Source: Ceratothoa steindachneri (lineage: Eukaryota > Arthropoda > Malacostraca > Isopoda > Cymothoidae). Taken from it: a stretch of DNA of 64,000 nucleotides. Of this stretch, positions 1 through 11,659 are shown piece by piece (the first letter of the stretch is position 1; each line of letters starts with the position of its first letter). Location of the stretch: assembly GCA_963969495.1 (NCBI GenBank), contig OZ018338.1:43779206-43843205 (forward strand). Reading direction: 5' to 3'. Under the pieces are notes generated by a model, which was given only the letters and a program-made list of their open reading frames with translations, had not been told where the DNA came from and did no database searches. The translations under genes and the position numbers were made by a program.

Positions 1-1015
1 AAGACAAATGGTTTGAACGCTTTAATAATAAAACTATATCATATCATCCCTTAAAACTAAAAAGAAACTAATAATAAAAGCGATAAGCCTGATCACCAGG
101 AGGCTTGCATCTCTGCAAATCTCTCACAATACCTTATATTTTCAGCCCCTTTCTTTCTCTCTATCTGTCCGCACACGCTTTTGTCCCATACATACACATA
201 CCCACTTACATTAATTTGTAATTCGTAAAGAATGTTTAGATCGGCGAAATACAAGCGAATACAAAAATTAATTGATCGGGAAAAGGAGCCAAGATAAACT
301 AAGGTGGGCTATGATGTAATGCAGTTGGTATTAAGACCTCGTGTGGTGGGTAAACTGGCTTCTTGCTGGAGCTGGACATTTATTTGGGGTCTTCATTTCC
401 CTATTGTGACAGCTTCTCTCCCGGAGAATGATGGTTGTATTTCTATTCAACATTTCTCGAGTGACGGTCGTCCAATGCTTCTTAACCCGAGAAATCTTAA
501 ATGGAAATAACCCATAGGAAAGAAGATACACAAACAATATCATCTGCGTTTAAAACCCAACATAGATCAAACCTAGATTAAGAAATAAGGAAGAGAGAGA
601 GAGAACAAACCGAATAAAATTATATAAAATCTTTTATCCGTAAAAGGAATGGAGAAATAAGTACGGATCGAATCTTTACTCTCGAGCGCTCTTCAGGCTA
701 CAGCACAAACCATTCGTCTACCATTCACATCCGTGTGATTAGCGACGGGGTCTAAAAAAGGAAGAGCGATCGAATGCAAAGGTTCGAACCGCACCAATTT
801 TTCACTTTCTTTAAAGGCTAAAAAAATTTTATATTATTTTATTCGTTTGTTATTTCTTTTGCTTATTTCATAATCTATGTTTGAACTTTGTTTGGTATTA
901 GAAACAAATGACATTGCTTATGTATCATCATTAGTTAGTAATAATTAACCATTTAACGTACGTATTATTGTGATTTCGTTTTTCAGATATGAGAAACTTA
1001 CAAAATAGCGCGTGA

Positions 1016-1018
<3 letters not shown>
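1..1018. other. No gene recognised; AT-rich leader segment
   Basis: Only short open frames without recognisable motifs occur here, and they have no supporting neighbours. The segment ends directly at a (TA)n array. Confidence 0.5.

Positions 1019-1081
<63 letters not shown>
1019..1081. repeat. (TA)n microsatellite
   Basis: Uninterrupted TA dinucleotides. The array abuts the left arm of a 39-nt hairpin. Confidence 0.97.
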
Positions 1082-1084
<3 letters not shown>

Positions 1085-1170
1085 GAAATAAACCACATTC
1101 TCCGAAGACAATTTAATTAAGAACTGTTCTGAATTAAATTGTCTTCGGAGAATGTGGTTTATTTCCTCAT
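1080..1170. repeat. Long palindrome, 39-nt arms
   Basis: Positions 1080-1118 and 1132-1170 are essentially perfect reverse complements around a 13-nt loop. The loop itself contains a GAAC/GTTC palindrome. The left arm starts directly at a (TA)n array, and a second array lies 37 bp beyond the right arm. No coding content. It could be a foldback remnant of a PLE terminal repeat, but I see no shared sequence that proves this. Confidence 0.9.
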
Positions 1171-1202
1171 CTTTTCTTGCGATATTGCATTAATTTTCAT
1201 CA

Positions 1203-1207
<5 letters not shown>

Positions 1208-1277
<70 letters not shown>
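1208..1277. repeat. (TA)n microsatellite
   Basis: Pure TA array. It lies between the hairpin and the 3' side of a minus-strand Penelope-like element. Confidence 0.97.
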
Positions 1278-1280
<3 letters not shown>

Positions 1281-1559
1281 GCTGCACTGCGTTGGGAAAA
1301 AGAAAGATTGATTGGAGCTAGTACTTCGTTATCTTGATAACATTTTCAAAAATACAATGGTTTATGAAATAGAGAGACACTATTTATACAAAGCAATGTT
1401 TCCCCTATAAAGTCAGATGGTCAGATTTTTTATGACCTCCAAAAAGTTTGATTTGAGGAAGAAAGATTTGACTGCATCTAAAGAAAACAAACCGGGGCTA
1501 ATATTTACAATTCTCTCCTTTGTGCTGGAGATTAGGAACGATTCAAAGATATTTCTGCT

Positions 1560-2850
1560 AATAAAATCATTTATATGTATTATGGTATCTTGTTTTGACT
1601 AGTTTAATCTGGTGACCTATCTTAAGCTTGTGGACGGCCAAAGCATCATTTGTATATCCCGTAGATACTGAATTTTGATGTTGCTTAATTCTACAGAGAT
1701 ATTTTTAGAAGTTTGACCTACATAGAAAAATTACAATCCAAACAAGGTATTTATTTATTACACATTTTTATCGTTCCTTGGGCTGTTTTTTATTAACCTA
1801 TATTTTTTTAAATGTATAATTGAATTTAAAAATTAAATTTATATCAAGTTGTTTTAATATTGGTACTACATAAAAGAAATTATCATGGTAACTTGCGCTT
1901 ATAGAATTTTTTTTTAGCTTTATACATGCAGTTTTCCAAAATAAATTTCGGGTAACCAAGATTGAAGGCAATCTCTTCAATTTTTGTAAATTCTTGGTCT
2001 ATATAGTCAGTATTACATATTCTGAGTGCCCTAAGATACATGGAAGAAAATACTTATGGACGTATGTAGGATAAATTATGTGTCGCTTTCCTGAAAATAG
2101 AAAACTTAAACCTGTCTGGTTGTTTAATTATTAGAACATCTAGGAAAGGAAGGTTATTATTTTCTTCTTTTATAAAGTAAATTTAATTGACAGAACCAAT
2201 GAATTAATAAATAAAACAAAACCATCTAGGTCAAAATCTTCCTTTAGAATTCCCAGGACATCGTCCACCTAGCGGTACCAAACAATTTGAGTGGACGAAA
2301 CCGGTGGAATCAGCCTCGTTTCAAAATATTCCATATATATATTTGACAATAAGGGAGATGAGGGATCACCCATAACCATGCCAAACACTTGTTCGTAGTA
2401 CTATTGAACCTAAATTTACAATTTTTAATGCATAAAAAAATAAGTTGAATGATCGAGTTGGGCGGTAAAGGCAAAACATGAGTTTAGAATACCAGCTAGA
2501 AAATCCAATAAAGCATCAACGGCCACTTTAGTGAATAATGAGGTAACATCAAAACTGACTAATCTCAGGTCTGATGTTACATTCATATCGTCTAAGTTAT
2601 TGCAAAGATCAACTGAATATTTTATATGTAAAGGTGATATGGATCCTAAGATCGAAGAAAGTAAATTTACTAAATATTTTGATAGTATATATTGGATTGA
2701 CCCAGTTGCACTGATGATTGATATTATTGGATTGCCTTGCTTATAGGTATTTATTATGTCATACAAATTTGGTAATGATGAACCACTAAAAGAGACCAAG
2801 TCAATAATTGATTTGTGATTTAAAAAAAAAAAATTAGGTCTCTATTAAAA
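1560..2850 (-). pseudogene. Penelope-like element, degenerate RT plus GIY-YIG
   Basis: Reading the minus strand from about 2850 downward gives PLE reverse-transcriptase motifs in order. The SVDLCNNLDDM and LVSFDVTSLFTKV blocks (2425-2799) come first, then MGDPSSPLLSNIYMEYFE near 2300-2370. Next is the catalytic YVDD box as WYR-stop-VDDVL near 2270, where the Tyr codon is now TAG. The C-terminal ILKQLDINLIFKFN block lies near 1810-1870. Downstream, near 1600-1720, is a decayed GIY-YIG endonuclease region with IKQHQ and GHQIKLV. Several frameshifts and stops show a dead copy. PLEs normally encode RT plus this endonuclease, so the 3' half is represented. The 5' end is not defined. Confidence 0.85.
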
Positions 2851-3212
2851 TTCTTAATTACATCATCTACGGTACGTATATATTAGTATCGATAATATAT
2901 ATATGGATAATTTTAAATTTTGCTTCCTAAAATACAATTTTACATATTATTTCTTGCTGAAGTCGGGAAGCAATAATTTATAACATTATGGTAGTCTTTC
3001 TTACTTAGAAATATTATAAAAACATCTGTTTAGTAAAGATGTACATTGTGTCTTAGTATGATATTTTGGCTTAAATTTCGCGATGGAAAAACAAATAGAT
3101 CGAGGCAATTTGAAAGAAACCTTGGCTGGCTCCATCTTCGGAAATTACCTTTCAGAAAAAGGATTTCAAGCCGGAAAAACAAAGATGCAAACTGACGGCC
3201 TCCAAAGAGACT

Positions 3213-3275
<63 letters not shown>

Positions 3276-4997
3276 AGGTGAAGAAGGAGACTTCCGTTAT
3301 TTATTTTTCGACATTTCTGCTACTAACCCATCTTGTATTGTAGCAAAATAAAATATGCAAATTACCAAGGATCATGGCAGCCAAATCTCAAACAATTAGA
3401 AGGTATTGAAATTCTGGGTAAGTTATAAAACGTGACAATGAAATCCATAACAGCATCACTATTGCAAAATCAAAGGTCTTGAAGCACAGGTGCACGAAAA
3501 TAACTTTACAGGTAAAAGTCATATTAAAGATGACTTGCTCAATAGAAATAGAACATTTAAAATAGAATCTATTTAATATGGAAAACATTGAGAACAGGAG
3601 AAGAACTTAAAGACAGAGAAAATTAAAATAAAATAATAGTAGAAGTAATTGGTGAGAAGAGCAGTCAGAGTTGAAAAGGTGGAAAGACTTTGAATAAACA
3701 TGGCTTCATAGATGCGTAAGGAGTCTAGGTCATTGAAAGTTTTAAAGAATTTTAAAATTATTAATTAAAATATCGGTTTCACATTTTATAGAGTGTGAAT
3801 GAACAGTACGAAAATATTTCTTCGAAGGCAATCCCTCCTATTCTAAAGCGAATAGAATCTCGTCCTGAGTGAGAACAACCTATTCCCAGCATAAATCCCT
3901 AGATTACCTCCAGGTCGATTAAATCATAAACCCCCGGAAATTTCCCTTCAGGAGGGATTCTGAACTTACAATTAAAATAAATACATAATCAGTTCTTAAT
4001 AAAAATTATTTACAATTTTTTTATTACAATCTCTTAACACACATTTAGAAGCAATTGCTCTCTAAAAATCACTGGATTATGACACATATTTATTACAATT
4101 GTAATCTGGACCATACGCACCTTTTTGATTCTGAGCTTTCTTGCGACACACTTTTTGAGTTTCAGTAAACCTCTTCACTCCAACATTCAATAAAGTGTTG
4201 AAAAGAATTAACGATTCTATTTAGTTTCTAGGTCATTGATATGTCCCATTTTTCTAAATGTTCTGAAACTAAAGTTTTTTCGTAAACTTACCTTTACGGA
4301 TTTTATTTCGATTTTCTTAGCTTTTGTGACTTCTAATATAAATTGTGTTAAATCGAAACAATTAATTTTTCTGCCTACTACATTTCCTCTACATACGCCA
4401 ATTTACAAATTTCCATAAGGAAATCTGCTTTCCTTGTAGACTTTTTTATTTAAATAATGATGGTTTCCCTGTGGCCCTTGTTGAAAAAAAGTATAAGGAA
4501 ATTTAAGAATGGCGTTCCAAATTATTCTATAAAGTTTTACTTTGACATTGATTTTAATATAATTTTTATTAACAGACACCATTTGGGTAATTATTTTAAT
4601 TGTCAGGACATAATCCATCTTGAAGCGACAACTTAATTATCCTGAATGTAATCTAGAAATGTCTTTCTCTCTCTCTACTAAGAACAAAATATTTTCTTAA
4701 TCAACCTTCTTTCGTTTTCCCTCTCTCTCTCATGAATCTAGGAAGACTTCTGTCCTGTTCTTGGCCGAGTTGGTATGTAACTGGGTCTGGAGACAGCGTC
4801 CTTGATTTTTATTTTGATATATATATTATCTTTGTATTTTTCCATTTTTACTTCGTTTTTTACCTTGCTATTTTTTAGGTTCTTCCATTCTCAGGCAGCT
4901 TTCAAAAGTCATGTGCTACATGACCCCTGTTCCCCAATTTAAGATACATGTTGTTTTAAATGTTCTATTTCTGTTTAGCAAGTGACGTTTGATGGAC

Positions 4998-4999
<2 letters not shown>
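2851..4999. other. No gene recognised; AT-rich, one TA array
   Basis: Short open frames only. The frame at 3083-3343 is mostly a translated TA repeat (Ile-Tyr). No domain motif seen on either strand. Confidence 0.5.
3215..3272. repeat. (TA)n microsatellite
   Basis: Pure TA array inside otherwise featureless AT-rich DNA. Confidence 0.97.

Positions 5000-5047
<48 letters not shown>
5000..5047. repeat. (TA)n microsatellite abutting mariner end
   Basis: The TA array runs directly into the terminal sequence of a mariner remnant at 5048. This fits mariner insertion at TA. Confidence 0.97.
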
Positions 5048-5048
<1 letters not shown>

Positions 5049-5560
5049 GAGAGATGTTCAAAAAGTCTTGATGCAAAATTAATTTTTTATTTAAATATTA
5101 AAATAACACAAATATCACTAATATTTCTCAACATACTTTCCATTTGGGTCAATGCACTTCTGAATGCCAAGTTTTTTCCTTCTGACAAGTCCCTCTCTGA
5201 AAAAAATCCTGGCTTTTCGAATTGAACCATTTCTTGACTTCACGTTTTGCTTCTTCGATCGATTGGAATCTTATTCTTTTTAAATCTTCCTTAAGCTTAG
5301 TAAACGAGAAATATTTCGAGGGGGCAAGATCAACGCTATAGAATTGATGGGGCATGATTTGCCATCGAAATTCCGTTAAAGTTCCTCTTGTTAGTCGTGA
5401 CAATGCTGGAGCATGACTCTTTTGTGCAAAATAATCATCCCGCGACGCTTTTGGCACCCACTGGGCAGAATGTGGATGGTCTACATTCTCTCTCGTCGTG
5501 ATAAAAGGTCATCTCTTTATTCTTTAAAACGTTTCATTGACCTTAATACAGTGTTTCTAT
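5048..5560 (-). mobile_element. Mariner remnant, C-terminal third of transposase and 3' end
   Basis: The minus-strand frame at 5149-5457 carries the mariner signature around the last catalytic Asp: MPHQFYSVDLAPSKYFSFTK (known family pattern: PYSPDLAPSDY-F). It continues in the typical C-terminal pattern FQSIEEAKREVKKWFNSK. The strand ends at a TIR-like sequence (GAGATGTTCAAAAAGTC, plus strand from 5049) next to (TA)n. The N-terminal part and the second TIR are missing; upstream the minus strand enters decayed hAT-associated DNA. Inactive by truncation. Confidence 0.8.
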
Positions 5561-5713
5561 GTGGTGTAGACTCACCATAAACATGCTGCAAAGAATCGAC
5601 AATAGCAAGGAATTTGCAATCGTTTTGCTAAAAAATTCATAACATCTCTGATCTCAATAGTTTGATTTCCATGGATGAAAAAAGCTAATTTCCTGCAAGC
5701 TGTTACTTTCTAC

Positions 5714-6960
5714 CTGAAATGCGTCAGAGAAATTAACGATAGTTTTGTAGGTATCATCCAGATCAGAGACTAATTGGATCAATGCTCTTTGAAAATTGGC
5801 AGCATTGTCTGTGGTTGTTCTGAAACAAATAAAACCATAAAAATTGTTTTTAAAATGTATTATTATTTACTAATATTTATGTATAGATGTTAATTTTATT
5901 CTATTGGCTATCGCTACTTCATTAAACTTACAATATTCAAGAATTCTGAAACAAAAATTGTAATAACTTACATGGTGACCTTGTCCTCGATCCCAAATTG
6001 GCTGTGGATATTCTCCATGACCTTGGCGAGTACACCATGGGTGTGGCTGCCCATGATCCTCTCGCAGGCCAGGAGGGCCATCTTCTTGTCCATGGTGTTT
6101 GGGTCCAGCCAGTCCAAGGTCATACCCAGGTAGCCCTTCTTGTTAGCTGACCAGAAGTCAGCTGTAGTGCCCACCCACTTGACTTGCTCCAGTTTGCTAA
6201 AATATAAGCATACCAATAATTAGCTTCATTAATCATTATGTATTGGAGTTATTTTTCAATACAATATATAATGCAATCTTTATTATTGACTATATATAGC
6301 GTTATTTTCTAATACAACAGTAAGAATATTTGAATACTGTTTCTTAGTTTCTTACCTGGTGGGGCTCTCCTTCATCTCCTCATAGGTTTTGAGGATGCTC
6401 CTCCACAATGTCCTCCTGAAGGGTACCTTTTTCTTAAGGATGAGGGTGTGGACCATGTCCTTGAAGCTCTGACTGTCCACAATCTGCAGCAGAAGCATGT
6501 TGTCCACCACAAACCTGACCATTGTCTTGTCGACGTTGGACTGCAGGACGGCGCTGCCCTGGGCCATGATGCCAAAGGTCTCGGCGATGGACATCTGCCG
6601 CTGCTTCTTGCTGGTTGACCCGCCGTGGTCTGACTGACCATATCGGTTCCTTCTGCGGCCGCCAGTTCCAACGTTGGCCTTACAAGCTTCATCAACTTGT
6701 TTTGCCTTATCAAGATGAATCCTGTTGAAGTGGCTCTTCAGGTTACCCTTGGTGCCTTTGTTCACCTTCACCTCAGGGATCTTGAGGAGGCAGGACAAGC
6801 ACTGGAAGATGTAACTGTTGCAAACCATTTTCTTGCACTTCACCTACTTGCCAAGCAATAGACAGGGTGACTGAGGCTCAGCCTCAGTGAGCTCAAAGTC
6901 ATAGCCTCCGCTGAGTCTCTTTGGCTTGATGTGGGCACAGTCTCTTGTGACGCCATCACT
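5714..6960 (-). pseudogene. hAT-family transposase, N-terminal exons with BED zinc finger
   Basis: Three exons can be read on the minus strand. Exon A (6356 up to about 6960) encodes a BED-type finger with CLSC and HFNRIH spaced as C-x2-C...H-x4-H. Exon B (5972-6196) gives VKWVGTTADFWSANKKGYLG, matching the start of the hAT RNase H domain with its first Asp. Exon C (5714-5819) gives TTDNAANFQRAL, matching the hAT TDNAANF block. Introns are 6197-6355 and 5820-5971, with GTAAGA/TTTTAG and GTAAGT/TTTCAG borders, and the frame is kept across both. A possible further acceptor lies near 6962. One in-frame TAG sits near 6847 before the finger. The C-terminal dimerisation half is not present. Confidence 0.8.
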
Positions 6961-7404
6961 AATTAAATATTGTAAAATAGCAAAACACTACACTACTAAA
7001 TTACAATAAAAATAGGATCAGTTTAGAATAGGGGCGTAACTTCGTAAGTGTTCAAAACGTTAATAAACGGATATTAAAGAATAGCACAGAATAGTACATG
7101 CATTCATATGCACGTGCACACAACATTAGAATGGAAGAAGCATGGGAACATAGGGAAAAAAATAATCAAAGAACGCGTAAAACCGGTAGCGCGCAGGAGC
7201 AACACCTCGTGACCTCTCGTCCGACAGGTGGTGAGAGAATAAAGCTGAGCGAACGTTTTGAGAAGACGTTGAGACCGGCCACCCCGCACTCCGTTTAGTA
7301 TACGTTCGGTTCCAAGCTTAGACCTACCTATTTCTGCTTCCAAGGCACGCGCGGCTCGCCCATGTGCTAAACTGAAAGCAAAAACTGAAATTATCGATTA
7401 TCGC

Positions 7405-7533
7405 TAGTTTGGGACAAAGAGTATCGGCGATACCGATGAATCGATAACGCGGAAAAAATCGGATAAGCGATAACCCGATATCGTTATCACGATAAATTAT
7501 CGCGATAATTTATCGCGATAACGCCCACCTATG
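7405..7533. repeat. hAT subterminal CGATA/TATCG repeat cluster
   Basis: About a dozen copies of CGATA or its complement occur in 130 bp. They include two overlapping TTATCGCGATAA palindromes ending at the presumed TIR. Subterminal short repeats bind transposase in studied hAT elements; that role here is inferred. Confidence 0.65.
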
Positions 7534-7559
7534 GTTAAGTTTGGGGCCCATCTCTTTAA

Positions 7560-9235
7560 TGAAAAGAGCCTCCAGAATATTTAGGCGGTGAAGATCAGTG
7601 TTTCTTCTGAGTATAGTAGTCTTTTTTACCAGAGTTGCTTTTGTAATTTGTGCGATATGCCTTTATTTGTAATGTGTATTTATTCCTCCTTCTTGCAAAT
7701 GCATCGTTAGGCACCGGCTGATGGTAGTCGTGGTCATACCTATATATTGATTATTTGGATGAGGTTTACAATCTCCATGGGGGCATTGGAATTTGTATAC
7801 CACATTTGTAGCCTTTAAGATGGATTGCTTTTCGCAGAGGTTGTTTTTCATTAATAAGTTGCTTACTTTTGTGTTTATAATAAATTCGTAAGGATAACTT
7901 GTTATTTTCTAAAATAGTGTAACTTTTTATGATATCTTGTAGTATTCTTTTGTCTGTTTGTAATCATCCGTCATTTGGTTCTTGTAGTAGAGTTGTATTA
8001 GTTTTTCCTTTTTCTCTTCCCTCCTTTACCTTAAGCCTGGAGTTTGAAATTTTCTTTTGTAATTTGTCGAATTCTCTGCTCGAGTAGCTATTATTAATCA
8101 GGATCTGTTTTGATCTTCGAAATTCTTCCTTAAGTGCGGTTCACTTTGAGCAGTTCTTGATGGCTCTTTGAATGTAGGAGTTCATTACCGATTTTTATAG
8201 TGTTCGGTGCACTCACTTTTGGCCTTAATGCATCGACCGAAGTCTGCCCCTTTACTATAGAAGGTGGTGGTATATTTTCCGTTGCTGTTTTGTTTTACGT
8301 CTACGTCCAGGAAGGAAATACGGCCAATTACGCTTAATTCATATGTAAATTTGAGAAACCGAATGGGATTCTAAGGTCCTTTTGAGTGGTAGTAATCGGT
8401 GTTCATCATTAATTATGAGGCATATGTCATCAACGAATCTGGTGTAAATTTTGGGTGGGTTCGTCATTCTAGTTATGAGCCTTTCTTCTAGATTTCCTAT
8501 ATAGAAGTTCGCGAGCGTAGGGCTAAGTGGTGATCCCATCGCTACTCCGTCAATTTGACGGTAAAGTTTGCCATCTCAGCTTCGAAATGGAAATTCGGTT
8601 GTACATATTCTTAAAAGGTGTTTTAATATTTGGGGTTCCATTCGTGGTGGAGGCAGGCCGGGGTTTTTATAAGCGCACTTTATAATTATTCTGATTGTTT
8701 CATTTATTGGCACATTGGTGAAAAGGCTCTTGACATCAAGTGAGGCTGGGGTGCCTCCTGGTGGGGAACTATGGAGAATATCAACAAATTTGTTGGATGA
8801 CTTTATGGAGAATTTTGAAAGGATGAATCGCGTAATAATTGAATTCAAGCGTTTGGAGAGTTTGTATGTCGGTATTGGGACTTGAGAAATAATTGGTCGA
8901 AGGTAGTTATTTTGCTCATGTGATTTGACATTTCCGTAGATGTATCCGGGTCTATATTCACCTTTAGTAGGAAAGAGTTCAGTTTGATTGGGGATGCTGT
9001 TGTTTTCGAATATTAGTTTGTTGGCTTTTTTCTTCAGTTGTTCGGTTGTGTCTTTTGTTAATTCTTTGAAATTTTTAGGTATCACAAAGTATGTTGTTTA
9101 GTTTTTGCAAGTAGAACGAAAATGTTTTACCTGTCTGCTTTTCTAAAGATGATGTTATTATTATCACGGAATGTTTTGAGGGATTATTTCATTTCTTCTC
9201 TTAATAAGGAGCTTTGTTCTTTGTACGTTGTTTAG
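7560..9235 (-). pseudogene. Penelope-like element of a second lineage (RT plus GIY-YIG with Cys/His linker)
   Basis: The minus-strand frame 8576-9085 gives the RT fingers region: LRPIISQVPIPTYKLSKRLN and ASLDVKSLFTNVPINETI. The frame 8339-8539 gives the palm: MGSPLSPTLANFYIGNLEE and FVDDICLI. The frame 7663-7851 gives a GIY-YIG type domain: TNVVYKFQCPHGDCKPHPNN, then QYIGMTTTTISRCLTMHL. The CPHGDC group is a putative zinc-binding insert before the nuclease, seen in some PLE groups. Motifs differ clearly from the PLE at 1560-2850, so two lineages coexist. The frame breaks near 8560 and again before the nuclease. The upstream end meets a plus-strand non-LTR copy at about 9236. Confidence 0.85.
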
Positions 9236-11330
9236 TTCTTTCTGCGACCCAGAATGAATTCAAAAGAATGCTGTCCCTAAACAGAACAGGAGAGAAGACT
9301 AAAAGCAGAAAAAGAAAAGACCTACAAAAGAAAGAAGTACAACAACAAAGGAGACAACAATAGATACAAATATGGAAAATTTAAACAAAGACCTGAAAAT
9401 ACTATACATGAACGTTAACGGATGGTCTAGGCAAAGCACGGTATTTTGTAATATTATTCGGAAAGCTGACCCAGATATAATTTAATACGAGCAACAATAG
9501 TATCAAAATATTTCAATACGAGGTGCACACAACCAGCCATATATACGAAGCATTTGACGATGCCGCATTGGCGATTCGCAAAAGAACCGCATACAAATCC
9601 TTTCTCCACTTGACGAATCTTATGTGGCAGTAGGAATACAAACATTCATAGGACCCATGACAATAGCTACAGGGTACAAGCCACCAAGAAGAGGTTACTT
9701 GCCAATACACAACTTTCTGAGACTATTCGCGCACAATAAATCGGTAATATTTGCTGGAGACTTGCACGCTAAGTGTGCTGCCTCAGAGTACACGAGCACC
9801 AACGCAGCCAGAAGAAACCTGGAACTGCTTCTGGAAAGAAATGTTGCAGTATGCATAGGACCGGAATTCCCGACCTACTACTCTGCAAGAAGCGCCGCAA
9901 AACCAGATATAGTACTGGCAAGCACTCAATTCCCTTTAACTAGCACATTCAACAAGGGCCACTGACCTCCAGTGACCATGAGGCAGTAGCCATTACTGTA
10001 TTAACCAGCTCCATCCTGATCTCCAATAAAGAAAGGAAAGCTTATGCGCGCGCCGACTGGGAAACATACCGTAGCGCATGCCAAGACTATGTACCACGAC
10101 AATTGGAAGAAGCGACACCACAAGAAATAGACAATGAACTAAACCGCATAACAACAAAGATGTTATAAGCGGACAGGATAGCTGTGCCAAGAACTAAGCA
10201 CAAAATCTTACTAGTTTGGACCCAAGAGATGATAGAGATGCAAGAAAGATATAGAAGAACAGTAGAGAAAATCAGTAGATGGGGGCCCAGTAGGGAGCTC
10301 CACCTGATTCTTCGGGAATCACGTGATAACCTACAACTGCTCATTAGACAACAGCTATTGGAAATATGGGATCTACTTGTACTTATAGAAAAGTTAGATG
10401 GGGAGATTCACCCCAGAAGCTTCAGGCAAACAGTGAAAAAGTTTCAGGGAAAACCCCTACCAGGAAAGATGAAAATAAAAGACCAAAGAGGGGAACTTAT
10501 CACCGAGCGCGACCAACTGAAAGCAGAATTCAGACGCTACTGGGCGAACATCTTCAAGATTAGATAAGAAGAAGAGGATAACTTTGACACGAAATTTTGC
10601 ATTAACATCATGAACCAATTAAATGCAGAAATAGATCGAACCTATCCTTTTAACAACGCCACGGAAGAGAGACCCATGGATGGATACGGAAGAAAGCTCC
10701 CCCAGTAGGAACTAAACCAAACTCTGAAGTACTTTAAAAAAAGAGAGCCAGGCTTCACCGGATTAACAAAGGCAAACTTAGCAAATGCTCCGCCTAACAT
10801 CACCCACGAACTACTTAATGTTATGAATGCGACCCTCAACACTGAGGACTACCCCGATGAGTGGAAAATATAAAAAATTATATTTATTCCAAAATTAGGG
10901 AAAACCCTATCTCCCCAGCAGATTATAGACCAATCTCTGCTCGAATTTGGAGGGAAAATTATGGAGAAGATCATTGCCAACAGGGTGCAAACCTACCCCT
11001 ATATCAACGGACTTCACAACCGACAGCAACAACATTGGTTGTTGACCTATAAAAGTACCAAAGAACGAAAAGCAATTTCATTCTTCGCTGCTCACGACCA
11101 AGCAATGAGCTATCTCACCGGTAGAGAAGGCAGAACCAAGGGAAACACAAAATAAACGCAGCCTCAACAAAAACGAAGAATTCCGGCTGAAGATGCCTTA
11201 AGAAAGGTGAAAGCTCGCGGCTAAAACTCAAATTAGTTGCAAAAAAAAAATCAATCTTCCTCAACTGATGTTTAATTTCCAACTAGATACAAAACACTGC
11301 ATTCGCCAGTTGGAACGTTCCAAAATATAA
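9236..11330 (+). mobile_element. Non-LTR retrotransposon copy 1 (APE type), 5'-truncated with RT deletion
   Basis: Contains the tail of ORF1, most of ORF2 and a 3' UTR. ORF2 starts near 9374 with an APE-endonuclease opening (LKILYMNVNGW, then DPDII). EN continues at 9624-9965 (TGYKPPRRGYLPIHNF, GDLHAKCAA), followed by the linker at 10184-10567. RT begins near 10690 (GFTGLTKANLANAP, YPDEW, KIMEKIIANRVQ). It then jumps at about 11005 to the ORF2 C-terminus (FFAAHDQAM), so the palm with the FADD box is missing. The 3' UTR to about 11,330 matches the end of copy 5 near 36,870-37,000. An ORF1 with zinc knuckles plus an APE nuclease is typical of the Jockey/I-related groups; the exact clade is not decided. 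Confidence 0.85.
11187..11223 (+). ncRNA. Hammerhead-like core in non-LTR 3' UTR (candidate)
   Basis: CTGAAGA (11187-11193) is followed by one extra T and a 5-bp helix (11195-11199 with 11204-11208). Then come GAAA (11209-11212) and a possible 3-bp helix III closing on U-A at 11222-11223. No helix I forms with the flanks, so the fold is incomplete. The same CTGAAGA...GAAA arrangement occurs in copy 5. Confidence 0.25.
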
Positions 11331-11371
11331 TTGATAAAATCAAAATACAACCTGATCTTTAACAAAACATG

Positions 11372-11516
<145 letters not shown>

Positions 11517-11659
11517 AGGAAACGAAGGCCCAATAAAGGAAAGAAAAAATGGTTCCGAGCGTTTTCTTATTTATTATCAAATAGGTCTTCTGGAATTTTA
11601 AAATAAGGCATTTGAAGTTTTTTTTTATATGTAAAAGGGGGGATTTACCTATCTTACTT

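Larger units (their letters stand above)
5700..7534 (-). mobile_element. hAT transposon, 5' half
   Basis: The unit has a hAT-like terminus at its right end and a BED-finger transposase gene running leftward. The minus strand at about 7533 begins CATAGGTGGGCGTTATCG, which resembles the start typical of many hAT TIRs. It is followed by a subterminal zone of CGATA/TATCG repeats. The left end and the catalytic C-terminal exons are absent, and a mariner remnant follows instead. The 8-bp target duplication cannot be checked because the other end is lost. Confidence 0.75.
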
